Shown: one piece after another, positions 10,641 to 21,073 of the stretch
Numbering within the stretch: position 1 is the stretch's first letter
How the letters are laid out: each line of letters begins with the position of its first letter
Source of the DNA: Platanthera guangdongensis
Lineage: Eukaryota; Streptophyta; Magnoliopsida; Asparagales; Orchidaceae
Direction of reading: 5' to 3'
Assembly: GCA_039583875.1 (NCBI GenBank)
Contig: CM077147.1
Coordinates: 108,174,124-108,238,123, forward strand
Length of the DNA stretch: 64,000 bases
Notes under the pieces: generated by a model
The model's database searches: none
What the model saw: only the letters and a program-made list of their open reading frames with translations
What the model was told of the DNA's origin: nothing
Position numbers and translations under genes: made by a program

Positions 10641-12386
10641 ACGGTCATCGACTAAAGTTATACATAGCGGGCGACCCAGTGATCGAGCATTATGAAACCA
10701 TAACCCTTTTCGATTTATAACTCCGCCAAAATAGTCAAGCTACACGACTATAAACAAAGCGTTCCTTGGAGGCACCCCTCACTTATCTTTATTGCTTTTT
10801 ATTTATTCTGTTTGCTACATTTTCTAATAAACGCAGGGTTTCTGATGGGCCTCCCCAAACGTGTTTCAGGGAAGCTTCTAACCCCCTCTATTTATTTTCT
10901 TCGTAAATATTGTTTTTTCTCTTTTGTTCCGCATACTTACGTTGTAACATTGGGGACAACGTTGGAATAAAAATTTTTTAGTTTTATTTTGTAAATATTG
11001 TTGTTCTTTTCTCTTTCTTTTTCCTCTTCCTTTCTTTCTCTTCTTAGTAATTATCGTTTCTCTATTTCCTTATTTTGTAAATATTTGCTTATAAAAATCA
11101 AAAAAATCAAAAAAATCCAAAAAAGTTAGAAAAGAAAGAAAAAATAGTTCAAAAAATATATACTTTTTATCTTTTTTTTCGTATGTGTATAATAACAAAT
11201 TTAAAAACAAAACAAAAAAAATATAATATGTAAAAAAAATTCAAAAAAAAAAGATTTAAAAAAACAAAAATTCAAAGAAAAAGATAATAAATTAAAAACA
11301 CAAAAAATGATGATAAAAAAAACTAAAAAAATCCAAAAAAAAAGTTTTGAAACAAATAAATCAAATATATCATTCTTAATTTTCTTGCTATCCAAAAATT
11401 CTGTTTTGAGTTTATTTATATGTGAATTTTATTAATTCTTTGTTTACTATTTATTTGTTAATTATTAATTGAAAAATTTAAATAGCCAGGGTTAAGTTTT
11501 AAAGAATTTATTATGCTTTGTTAAAAATAGCGAACTCGTTTTAGGCACTACTTCTAATTTTTCATTGATAGGAGCACGCGTATTATGTTAGAAACTAACA
11601 ACTATAGAATTCAATTATGTTTACTTTTAGCTTTCTGAAAAATTGGAACGTACAATTTATTAAGGTTGCTCTCAAAAATTTTTTAATTAAAAATCTAGTT
11701 TTCTTTTCTCCCCTTATCATGCCTTATTTGGCATGATAATTTTTTTTACCCTTAAAAGATCTTATGTCAATGAGAATAAGATTTCGTTCCGTAAACATAG
11801 ACACTCAATAAATTAAAAAGATTATATGTTACAGAGTAAGAGGATAAAATTCATTACTCCCACACATATACATTGGGTTAATTTTATTATTATGAAGTTG
11901 AAAAAAATGATATTAAGAAAATAAGATTTCATTTTCTTAATAATCCAAAAAGAAAAAAATGGAGGTTCGAGAAAAAATCACCTCACCTTAATATCCAAAA
12001 CCCTCGTCATAAACCAACATCAACCCCCTTAGCCAATTTCACGATTCTAGAATTAATTCAAAAATCTTTTTGAGAGCATAATTTGTAAATTGCATTATTT
12101 TCAGTAAAACTCCTATAAGCTAAAGTTCATATAATTCCAAACTATTTTTATTAATCTGACCATTACAATTATTGCTTTCTATTTGATTACATCAAAAAGT
12201 CTTTTGGCCAAATTTTTTGCGATATTTAAATCATCTACATAATCTTAAGACTTAACTCTTACACGCCATATGTATATTTAAATCTCTCTCATAATTAATT
12301 AAGCGGTAGCTAAACTTAGTGTTTTTTTATTCCTTATAAGTTCACCTCAAACTTTTGCTCTAGAATAGCAAAAGCTTAAGTATATT
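10641..12386 (+). other. H non-coding spacer between pol and 3' LTR
   Basis: About 1.75 kb without a believable gene. Athila elements often keep a long spacer or an env-like ORF here; I see no env-like protein in any frame. The stretch 10980-11400 is strongly strand-skewed: T-rich to about 11095, then A-rich with runs of A broken by TC and AG. The rest is AT-rich with no clear repeat. No strong polypurine tract was seen directly before the LTR at 12387. Confidence 0.7.
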
Positions 12387-15141
12387 TGATAATTTGTAAT
12401 TATACGCATTTTTCTATGTTTTTATTATGATATTTTAGTTTAGTTTTGCCTTTTTTTAGTTAGTTTTATTTAATAAATTACTCTTTTTTATAAATATTGT
12501 TTCTAACATAGCTTAAATTTGATTTCTGAAATTTTTCAGAAAATGGTCAAAAATTGACCTGACACGCCCGTGTCAGCCAACCTGACACGCTCGTGTCATT
12601 CCCGATCGACGATCAGGCTTCCAGCTTGACGAAATGCTCTCGACATTCATCGACAAACCTGACACGCCCGTGTCAGCCAACTCGACACGCCTGTGTCATT
12701 CCCGATCAACGATCAAGACTTCCAGATCGACGAAACGCTCTCGAAGATCGTCGACCAAGCCGACACGCCCAGAGTCATGCCCGTGACCTGGGGCGTGACT
12801 CCCCCACCTGGCCGACAAGACGCCACCGACGACTTTTTACACAACCCACCCCAGATCCGCCTGCTGAACACGCCCACCGACACGCCCCGTGTAGACAGAG
12901 ACACGGGAGTGACGTCCTCGTATACAGCCCGAAGTCAACTTTCCAGTCAAATCGCCGGATCACATCACAAATAGTGTTGACACGCCCCCCTACACGCCCG
13001 TGTCAGGGGGCGTGTTCTTCAAAAAGTTTCTCTATAAATAACCCATTTCTGTAATGACCAAGGGTTCACATTTTTGAGCCAATTTTGTGTGTTTTGTGGG
13101 CTGCCCTTGTGGATTAAAGTGCTATGTAAGGAGATTTCTCCCCCCTTCCTTTCATGTTTGTTTTTGCTTTAGCTTTAGCTTTGTAATAGTTTGATTATGA
13201 TAATAAAAATGTTTGATTTTCTCTCTCTACATGGCATGAAATCTCATATGGGTGGCTTATTTCTTTCTCATTTTATCCCTTAGTATTTCTTTGTTCTTCT
13301 CTTTATCAAAAGTGTGTGTGTGTGTGTGTGTATGAGTGTAACATGCTTATTTTCTATGTTTTTAACTTGTCTTCATGTTAGGTTTTATCATAGATTTTAT
13401 CTCCAAATGAAATGTAATAGGTTTAGTTTTTCTCTTTCTCACCATGTTCCTTTTTAGGGTTTTTTAAATTTCATTCTTATGAATTTATAAAAGAGGTTTG
13501 AAAGCGATTTTGTTTTTTTACTTAGCTTTGTTTTAGGATTATAAAACCTTTTTTGTTCTTTTCATTTTCTTTTCACCTTTTTATCACATTTATGAACTCT
13601 TAAGAATGAAAAAGTTATAGTTTTAATTTTTGAGCACCTTTGATTTTGGCTTTATTTTGGAAAACTTTTTGCTCATTCTCTTTTTATTTGTTCTTTTTAT
13701 GTGTTTTTGGTAAGCTTTAGGAATAGAAATCTTGTGATTTTAATTTGTAAGCAACTTTGATTTTTCTCTTTATTAGTGTGTGTGAGTGTATGAGTTAGTT
13801 TTTCACTTTGTTCTTTTACATTTCATGTTGTGTGTGTGAGTTTATGAGATAATTTTTCATGCTTTATTTTATTCTTTCTTCAATTATGTAGAGTGTGTGT
13901 GTAAGAGATAAATTTTAATGCTTTATTTTATTGCTTTCTTCAATTATGTAGAGTGCGTTGTGTATAGGAGATAGTTTTATTGCTTTCTTTTAATTTGTGT
14001 AGAGTGTATGCGTGTGCGCATTTATTTCCGCCCACTCATTAAGAGTTAAATGGCGTGTTTTTATTTTCCGCCTACTCATTTGAGTAGGACTTGTAATTTT
14101 CTTTGTTTTTTTGCCTACTCGTTAAGAGTTAAATGGCGCGCCCTTATTTCCCGCCTAATCGTTTGAGTAGGACTTGTAATTTTCCTTTTTTGTAACTTAG
14201 TTTTTTTTGTTTATTTATAATTTGAAGTGTGTGTGAGTTCTCATTTTAGCTAACTTTTTATGCTTTCTAAATGTTTGTTATTTTCATGTCTTCTTCTTAT
14301 AATCCTTCAGCGTTTAGTTACGAACTCGCGCCTCATCAAATTATAAAGCCATCCCCATACCGATGTGTGGCTAATCGTTATTAGCCCCGACATCGAAGAG
14401 CATTGGGACATTTAAAATGATTTGAAATAATTAAAGTTTTTTTATTTTCACTTTAATTTTAGGACTTAAGGTTTACCCCAGGTTAACGACGCATAAGACC
14501 ACAAATCGATTTTGGGCCCTATTTCTGTTATCCATACGCTAGCTAGCCGAGAGGCCGTACGTATGGACAAATCACCCCTGGGTAAAGAGAGTTGCGTACA
14601 TACCCTCGAGAGAGGACAAGCGTAATTCTTCTGGATTGGGTTCCCCACCCAATAGCGGGGTTCTTGGCATAAAGCGGGCGTTAAGAGTAATCTTTCGTCA
14701 TACTAACGTTCGGTCGAATAGTCTTAGCGTTCAGGTGAGCAATATTCCTAGAGATAAGTGCGCTCATATTTATGGAACCTCCACGGCCAAGTTGCCTTTT
14801 GCTAATTTGAAAACAAAGTTCAATAATTATTAAAAGTTATTTTAGTCTTAATCCGATTCGGTGTCGAGCGTTAACCCTTCATCGAATTTTCTTAAATCGT
14901 TTTCACACTTTCTTTTCTTTCCGTCTTTAGTTAATTAAAATCTCCGCCGTACTTTCAGTAAAATAATAGTCCTCCTGGAGGAGTAAGAATAATCAACCCG
15001 ACCCCGAGAACAATACGACCTCGGTATTCTCCAGAATATCGAGTACTACTTGCGATAGATGCACTTGCCTCCTTTAGCAAGCCCGCGGCGATCGACTCAT
15101 CGAACCAACCACCCACATAAGAGTCTGTTCGCGGGCCATCA
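12387..15141 (+). repeat. H 3' LTR, full length
   Basis: This 2,755-bp LTR starts TGATAA and ends CCATCA, followed by TSD CTTGC. It carries the same word array and TATA box (13031-13040) as the 5' copy. Around 14030-14185 a unit of about 75 bp (CACTCATTAAGAGTTAAATG and onward) is present twice in tandem. The last kilobase (14110-15141) has no counterpart in the 5' LTR because of the deletion there. The short open frames inside do not resemble proteins. Confidence 0.85.
13031..13040 (+). promoter_or_regulatory. TATA box of H 3' LTR
   Basis: TCTATAAATA is identical to 5421-5430 and sits right after the GACACG/CGTGTC array. Confidence 0.5.
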
Positions 15142-15146
15142 CTTGC

Positions 15147-16189
15147 TAATTGACTTGTAGTTCATGTGAGCAAGTCTCTTGTGTCATTGCATACAATAAC
15201 AGTCTTTCTCACTTGCTACCAAACATACTAGAGTGTTGGAACTTAACCATAAAAAGTTTAAACAGTAAATATTTCGACTCCTAGTGCCTGTAAACATGAC
15301 CTCTTGGTCACTTGACCTTTTAATCAGACACTCATCCTTGTGGAAGACAATGACATAGCCAAGATCACATAGTATGCTTATGCTTATCAGGTTGTGTTGT
15401 AACCCTTTCACATAAGCCACTTTTGTGATTTAGACTATGCCATTGGTAATCATACCATTGCCCTTGGTAACTCCTCTGCCTGAACCTATAAAGATCACCT
15501 TATCTCCATTCTTCACTGGAGTGTATTCCTTTAAATGGCTTCATATTCCATTCATATACCTGGAACATCCACTGTCCAAGTACCATATTGGTGCATGGGT
15601 ACTTGGACTATCCTGCAAACACAATTTAGTTTACCTTAGGACCCCACAAGAGATTTGATCCTTCGTTCTTGTTAGCTTGAAACTGAACATTTCTACCTGT
15701 AGCTCTTTTGATAGGAAGACTTACCCTTGCCCTTGGCACACTAGGGTTATGCCAACAATCTATGGCAAAGAATTCCACTTTACCACAACACCAACATTCA
15801 TGAATGTTGTATCTCCTCTTCTAAACAACCCTTATAGATTGCAAGCTGTCAATAACTGACTGTTTAGAAGGGAAAGCAACAGTCTTTTTCTTATTTTTGT
15901 CAGTAATAATCTGACTGAAGGTGAGTCTTCCAGTAGAGGTACTTGTCTTACCCTGAGTTCCGCAAACAGTGGTCTTCTTTACAGTACACATGTTATTAAT
16001 GGCCTCAGAGATGGCCAAGTCAGGCTTACTGGCTGACTTACCTTTGATCTGAGTTATTGCTAGAAGAACCTGAGAATAGGCCACAACCTTATCCTTAAGT
16101 GTGGGGGTTGGAGCACCAAACACAAGTGGTCCATGATGGGCCATCTGGATTTCCTCATGGGGAGCCTTTAGTGCACTCATACCCATGTC
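15147..16189 (-). pseudogene. A gag C-terminus, protease and pre-integrase
   Basis: Reading leftwards from 16189: late gag (open at 15821-16186), a drifted zinc knuckle (CWCCGKVEFFAIDCWHN, with the His lost), then the copia protease in shifted frames (LDSG-type site near 15560-15600), then an open run 15184-15420 (GLQHNLISISILCDLGY, the conserved end of protease) and the pre-integrase start HKRLAHMNYK, where H is inserted. Joining 15147 to 4773 across H keeps the reading through SISK to LLSEGL. Stops and shifts at about 15420-15800 show that the gene is dead. Confidence 0.78.
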
Positions 16190-16325
16190 CTTTATGTAAC
16201 GTCCCGAATCGCTCTAGGCCCCTAGTGTGTGTGTTTTGAGTCAGGAGGGCAGACTTGAGTCCTGAGAGTGCAGGGAATTGGACTGCACTTGTGGGGAAAT
16301 GGAGAATCAGTGTAAAAAGGAAGTA

Positions 16326-16803
16326 ACACGGGTAGGGACACGGCCGTGTGCCTACCCGTGTGCGTCGAGTTGAGCTCGACGACCCGTGTCGAGATCGTCG
16401 AGCTCTGTCGACACCAAAGGGACACGGGTAGGGACACGGCCGTGTGCCTACCCGTGTGCGTCGAGTTGAGCTCGACGACCCGTGTCGAGATCGTCGAGCT
16501 GTGTCGACACCAAGTAACACGGGTAGGGACACGGCCGTGTGCCTACCCGTGTGCGTCGAGTTGAGCTCGACGACCCGTGTCGAGATCGTCGAGCTGTGTC
16601 GACACCAAAGGGACACAGGTAGGGACACGGCCGTGTGCCTACCCGTGTGCGTCGAGTTGAGCTCGACGACGCGTGTCGAGATCGTCGAGCTGTGTCGACA
16701 CCAAGTGACACGGGTAGTGACACGGCCGTGTCCCTACCCGTGTGCGTCGAGTTGAGCTCGACGAGAAGTGTCGAGACGCAACCCGAGAAGTACACGGCCA
16801 AGG
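16326..16803 (+). repeat. Five-unit palindromic tandem array in B 5' LTR
   Basis: Units begin ACACGGGTAG (third-from-left base variants occur) at 16326, 16422, 16517, 16613 and 16708, a period of 95-96 bp; the fifth is partial. The first 36 bases of each unit form a near-perfect palindrome centred on CACGGCCGTG. The rest holds GTCGAG..CTCGAC inverted words. The array lies upstream of the TATA box. Confidence 0.9.
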
Positions 16804-16960
16804 ACATGGCTATGCACACGGCCGTGTCATGTGGACACGGGTCGGGAGACGGGCGTGTCCCAACCCGTGTCAAGTATTGGACCGACATGGAAACTGTCGT
16901 TGCCGCTTCGCCAGGAAGGACACGGGTAAGGACACGGCCGTGTCCCTACCCGTGTCGCAT

Positions 16961-16972
16961 TTTATATATAAA
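16961..16972 (+). promoter_or_regulatory. TATA box of B 5' LTR
   Basis: TTTATATATAAA follows the last CCCGTGTC word of the array and precedes GGGGAGAG. The same box lies at 25321-25332 in the 3' LTR. This marks the likely U3 to R border. Confidence 0.65.
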
Positions 16973-18321
16973 GGGGAGAGAAAACCCTAGCCGTTTTCAT
17001 TCTCTTTTCATCCCCTATTTCCAGTGAGGACTCCTGTGAGAGGGAAAAACTGCAGGAGCAAGTCCTACCGAAGGAGATCCGCCATCGCCGTGAAAGGGAA
17101 GATGCCGCCAAGGAGAACTACGAGATCCATGGCTAGAAATGGTGGTACCGCTGGAGCCAATGTGAGTTTCCTACCCTCTCCCTTGGTGCTAGATCTATAG
17201 TTATTTTCCTAGGAGAGACATCGACTCAAGAGAGTCTTGATGGTGAGGAGGAGTTTTCTAGGAAAGGTCATGCTAAGACTTGTGTCTTAGGTTTTAGATC
17301 TCTTCAACCACGCCCTTCTTCAAGGTGATGATAATGGATGGTTTCGTGAAGGGTTTTGGCCTCTTGAGGGTGAATAAGGGAGGAGGTTTTCTGGAATGAT
17401 TTGGGATGATCACATTGAGGAGGAAGATGAACCGATGCCGTTCATTCCGCCTTAAGATGCGTGCAGAATCTGTATTCTGCGCGCAACGAACTTCATGGCC
17501 ATTTTTAAGTATGCTATGGCTAGATCTGGGCTTTCGGCTTAACACGAAAGTTGAAGCCCTTGCAGATACCTTTCCAATGAATGGTTGCACGACTTCTGGC
17601 GAAGTCTGTAGCCACGGGAAAGTCTAAACGAAAATGTTCAATAAATCCTGTATGCAGAAACTGTGTTCTGTACGCAGCGGACTTCAAGTCCGATTTCAAA
17701 TAGGATAATGTCAAATCTGGGTTGAGCTCTGAATATGAAAGATGTAGTCCATGAAAATACCTTTCCATCGAGGGGTTACACGACTTCACCGGATTCATGT
17801 AGCCTCGGGAATCTCCGGTCGAAGTTGCTGTCCAGATTCAACCTGCGCCTAAATTCTGGGCTTAATGAAAGATGAAGTTTGATTCGGTGTAATTAATAAT
17901 GCATGATACTTGCCTTGGATGAACCCTTATGATTAATCAATTGTTGCATGATTGAAGTTGCTTATTAATCAGATTCATATTATCAAATTGTGAAATAATC
18001 TTATTTATACGAATCGAATTGGTAGGAATTGAAAGATTGGTATTGTGCACTTCATGTTTAAATTATGACATTATCAAATGAAAATGAGATAGATTTTTAT
18101 ATGCGCATCATGTTTATATTACATTGTCATCATTTGGAAAGTCATATAGATGAATAGATTATGATTATGGACATGTTTGATTAATGAAATGAATCTTGTA
18201 GTCCAATACTTAGAGAGTCGTCTCCCTACGGGTAGTATTGTGAAGGGATGTAAGTGCGGTGTTGACCGTCACTTGTTTTGGTTGTGTTGAGTTAAGGTGT
18301 GGATGGATGGTTGGGTTGTGT

Positions 18322-18631
18322 CCTCGTGTTTACTTCCGAGGCCCCTTCCATGATACGTTGATGTGGTATGTGCATGTGGTGTGAGTCGACACGCGGTGTC
18401 GTAATCCTGGGTTAATGATAGTGTGGCAGGTCTACGGGCTCGCCAGTCGTCACACCGACGGGAGTTGGCAGTTAGACTTGGTCGGTTTGGGCTGTGTCCT
18501 CGGTGTTCACGTCCTGAGGCCCCTCCGGCCATGTGAACGGTTGGGCTGTGTCCTCGTGCTTTCTTCCGAGGCCCCTTCCGGGTCACGCAAGGCCAGTTCG
18601 GGCTGTGTTCTTGGTGCACATCTACCCAAGA
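18322..18631 (+). other. Array of small covarying hairpins in B leader
   Basis: Four blocks with the frame GGGCTGTGTYCT..RCCCC each hold an inverted repeat: CCTCG/CGAGG (18322-18341), CCTCGG/CCTGAGG (18498-18519), CCTCG/CGAGG (18552-18571) and TCTTGG/CCAAGA (18609-18631). The fourth has changed on both arms. The same array is in the 3' LTR from about 26682. The role is unknown. Confidence 0.55.
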
Positions 18632-18903
18632 CCCCGCTGGGCCATAGTACGCATGGGCTCCGCTATTGTGTTCTTAGCGTTGAGGCGTACGGAGGCCTAG
18701 GTGAAGTAGTGTGATACCCGCCTAGTAGTAGAAGTGCCCGTTCTACTGTCACCGCCCGGCCACGGCGGCTGATGCCTGAGAGGTTAGCTACCTGCTCGAA
18801 AAGTGGGAACTATAGTCTGTGTCGACATAGCAATTGCATGGGTGTGTATGGGTGAGTCATTGCATAGCATTCATAGCATTTCATAACATTGCACAACAAG
18901 ATC

Positions 18904-19003
18904 CTCATCGTATAAGTTTGTATGGGCACTCTTATACGATGAGTTACTTTATGTAACCCGATCCTTAACTTATAAGTTTGTATGGGCATTCTTATAAGTT
19001 AAG
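18904..19003 (+). other. Twin hairpins with identical loops in B leader
   Basis: Hairpin 1 has arms CTCATCGTATAAG (18904-18916) and CTTATACGATGAG (18931-18943). Hairpin 2 has arms CTTAACTTATAAG (18964-18976) and CTTATAAGTTAAG (18991-19003). Both stems are 13 perfect pairs. The 14-nt loops TTTGTATGGGCAYT differ at one base only. A third short hairpin, GTTAC/GTAAC (18943-18957), lies between them. The copy in the 3' LTR is at 27263-27362. They lie in the presumed RNA leader. Confidence 0.75.
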
Positions 19004-19659
19004 TTACTTTCCTGCTGTTACTTATACTTGCTAGTTTAGTGTAGCTCTTTCATATATGCTGACTATGATGCTGTTACTCTTACACTACTGCCACTTGCTT
19101 GTACCTCCTTTACTTGCTTACTTGTTATATACTATACTCTTGTTCCTTTTCTCCGCCCGATGCCGAGGAGTCGCCGGGGGAGCGGATGTGAAACCACTTA
19201 GTCGTTTCGACTAACGGTTGCTACGTCTTCCTTTTTAGGAGGTCACGCCGCAGGTAGAGCAGCCGCAGACTACGCAGCAGGACAGCCAGGCCAGGACGAC
19301 AGGGCCTGATGCGACGGTGCCGTCGATACCGTCTGTTACAGATGTTAGTGTTTTGATTACTCTGATGTAGCCCGTTTGGGCAATGTTTAGCTGTACTCTG
19401 ATATATTGTAGAAGCATGTTTTAGCTTCTCATTATTGATGTATTTGGAGATTATAACTTAGTGTGGATTTTGACTTCTGGATGCTTATTTATTCGGTTGG
19501 GTTGGCATGATTTATTGACATTGTTGTAGCCGGCGGAATAGGCGTCTTGTGGTACAGGTTAGCCCGTGTGCTAATGCTACCGCAAGGCGGCTGTTCCGGG
19601 CATAAGACTCCCCCTTCGTGCCGTGTTTTGGGATCCGGGTGGGGGGGGGGTCTTACAAA

Positions 19660-19668
19660 TGGTATCAG
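19660..19668 (+). other. B primer-binding site
   Basis: TGGTATCAG starts two bases after the LTR end, matching the initiator-Met tRNA primer site. The following TTTGCC no longer matches. Confidence 0.8.
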
Positions 19669-19861
19669 TTTGCCACGATCCTCAACTCAGAAGTCATTCA
19701 ACAATGGTGCCACCCCCGTTTGGTTAGTCAGTTTGGGGACAAACTGACTTAGCGGAAGCAGTGGTGTGCCCATATGTAATTCACATTAAGTTTGTCCAAC
19801 TTTGACCTTAAGTTTAGCCAACCTGACCACAAATTTGTCGTGTATGTGTAGGTTCCACTGC

Positions 19862-20989
19862 ATGTTGAGCCGATGGGGGGGTACTCCTACCCCTCCCATA
19901 CCCACTCAGTTCGAACAATCTGAGTTGGGGCAGACGCTCACCGCCATTCTTAATGCTTTTAAGGCACAGCAGACTCCGGTGCAACAACAGGCCCCGAGCT
20001 CCAACTGGCTGAGCACCTTCCGGGCTCTCTCCCCTCCCGTCTACCTTGGGACGGAGTCAGCCGTACGTACAGAGGAATGGCTAGACACGATACAGGAGTT
20101 GTTGGCCGGTATCCGTTGCCCAGCCAACATGGCAGTGACATTGGCAGTGTCTGTCTTGGACTTACATGCGAAGAGGTGGTGGAAGTCCCTCATGGGCTCT
20201 ACCTTCCAAGGCCGGATCTACACAGAGATAAGTTGGAGTGAATTCTCGGGTGTTTTCTTGGAGCACTTTATCCCTACATCGGCCCGAGATGAGCTTGAGC
20301 AGAGGTTCCTTCTACTAAAGCAGGGATCAAAGTCGGTTACAGAATACCAGCGGGAATTCCAGCATCTCACAAGGTTTGCGGACTCTTATGAGTTGGATGA
20401 CAGAGGTTATGCCAAGCGCTTCTATAAAGGGCTGCGAGATCCCCTAAGGCAGTCCCTTTTGTTTATAGCGGATGGTAGCTTGGCGGAGATCATTGATATG
20501 GCGAAAAGATTGGAGGCGGACCACCTGGGATGTAGTAAGAGGCATGCGGAGGACGTGATGGAAGCCGGCCCAAGTAATAGAAGGAGACGGGACTTCAGAG
20601 GAGGAAGAGGTTATCAAAGAGGTGGAGGGCATGTCCACCGAAACTATAGGGTGGAGCATCCAGTTCCGCAGCCGCCTGCGTTTCCTCCACCCCCACAGCA
20701 TCAGCGATTTCAACAACTTGAGGGGCGTCGTGGTCTGGTGTGCTTCGAATGCAACCAGCCGGGCCACATCCGGCGTTTTTGCCCGCAGCTATATGGGAAC
20801 GCCCCTCCTGCTCTCCCTCCTTCTCTCCCTCCTGCTCTCCCTCCAGCCGCTCCACGAGGGCGGGGATATATGCGCGGTCGAGGACGAGGACCGCCAAGAG
20901 GAAACCCCGGACCGGTCCGGGATCAGGTGTACGCGCTTGACATGGCGCAGGAAAGGAACCCACAAGATGTGATTGCAGGTATGATTTAA
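19862..20989 (+). CDS. B Gag polyprotein (unspliced reading)
   Basis: Gag forms the particle that packages element RNA. I chose the ATG at 19862; an ATG at 19844 is also in frame, but it lies before a 3' splice-like TGTAG. The core Gag domain is clear (WLDTIQELLAG, AKRWWKSLMG, FLEHFIPTSARDELEQRFL, KSVTEYQREFQHLTRFA). An Arg/Gly-rich stretch and the zinc knuckle CFECNQPGHIRRFC follow at residues 294-307, and then a proline-rich stretch and RGRGYMRGRGRG. The unspliced frame ends DVIAGMI with TAA at 20987-20989, four codons past the 5' splice site. If the intron is removed, DVIAG continues into TVIIGGK of the protease. About 375 residues and intact. Confidence 0.85.
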   Translation: MLSRWGGTPTPPIPTQFEQSELGQTLTAILNAFKAQQTPVQQQAPSSNWLSTFRALSPPVYLGTESAVRTEEWLDTIQELLAGIRCPANMAVTLAVSVLDLHAKRWWKSLMGSTFQGRIYTEISWSEFSGVFLEHFIPTSARDELEQRFLLLKQGSKSVTEYQREFQHLTRFADSYELDDRGYAKRFYKGLRDPLRQSLLFIADGSLAEIIDMAKRLEADHLGCSKRHAEDVMEAGPSNRRRRDFRGGRGYQRGGGHVHRNYRVEHPVPQPPAFPPPPQHQRFQQLEGRRGLVCFECNQPGHIRRFCPQLYGNAPPALPPSLPPALPPAAPRGRGYMRGRGRGPPRGNPGPVRDQVYALDMAQERNPQDVIAGMI

Positions 20990-21073
20990 TTAATTTACAT
21001 ATTTGCATGATCTAGCTTGAATTGATTAGAACTTACTAGCCAATAGCAATAAGTTTTGGTTGTTGGTACTTAG
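20979..21073 (+). other. Candidate spliceosomal intron at B gag-protease junction
   Basis: 95 nt, AT-rich, running from GTATGATTTAA to GGTACTTAG. It splits a Gly codon after its first base (phase 1). The exon before ends ATTGCAG and the exon after starts GCACCG, so joining gives continuous gag to protease reading. Inside the intron the gag frame stops at once. Same position and phase as 49195-49270 and 45053-45120. Confidence 0.75.

Larger units (their letters stand above)
4779..15141 (+). mobile_element. Athila-like Ty3/gypsy retrotransposon H
   Basis: The ends TGATAA and CCATCA are flanked by the exact TSD CTTGC (4774-4778 and 15142-15146). The interior gives late gag, protease, RT, RNase H and integrase in order, with wording typical of the Athila lineage: gag LGALPGHTKPNP and TLRSRKE, and RT with LLDAGIIYPISDS. 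The 3' LTR is 2,755 bp but the 5' copy stops matching after about 1,750 bp. A deletion has removed the end of the 5' LTR, the primer site and the front of gag. Many stops are present, so the copy cannot move by itself. Confidence 0.88.
16195..19657 (+). repeat. B 5' LTR
   Basis: Unusually long. From the left it holds a palindromic 95-bp tandem array (16326-16803), a TATA box (16961-16972), a long AT-rich middle, an array of small hairpins (18322-18631), two larger covarying hairpins (18904-19003) and a G-run before the end TCTTACA. If transcription starts just after the TATA box, about 2.6 kb of the LTR is leader RNA. Open frames on both strands at 16155-16888 come from the palindromic array and are not genes. 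Confidence 0.9.

Noticed and set aside
10641..12386. Env-like gene expected in an Athila element
   Set aside because: No frame longer than about 65 codons with any transmembrane or env-like pattern was found; only AT-rich sequence.
16326..16803. CRISPR-like regular repeats
   Set aside because: The units are tandem with no unique spacers, sit inside a plant LTR, and occur in both LTR copies.
16155..17027. Overlapping open frames of 70-157 codons on both strands (again at 24545-25350)
   Set aside because: They are by-products of the 95-bp palindromic array in the B LTR. The same residues repeat in step with the DNA unit and appear on both strands.
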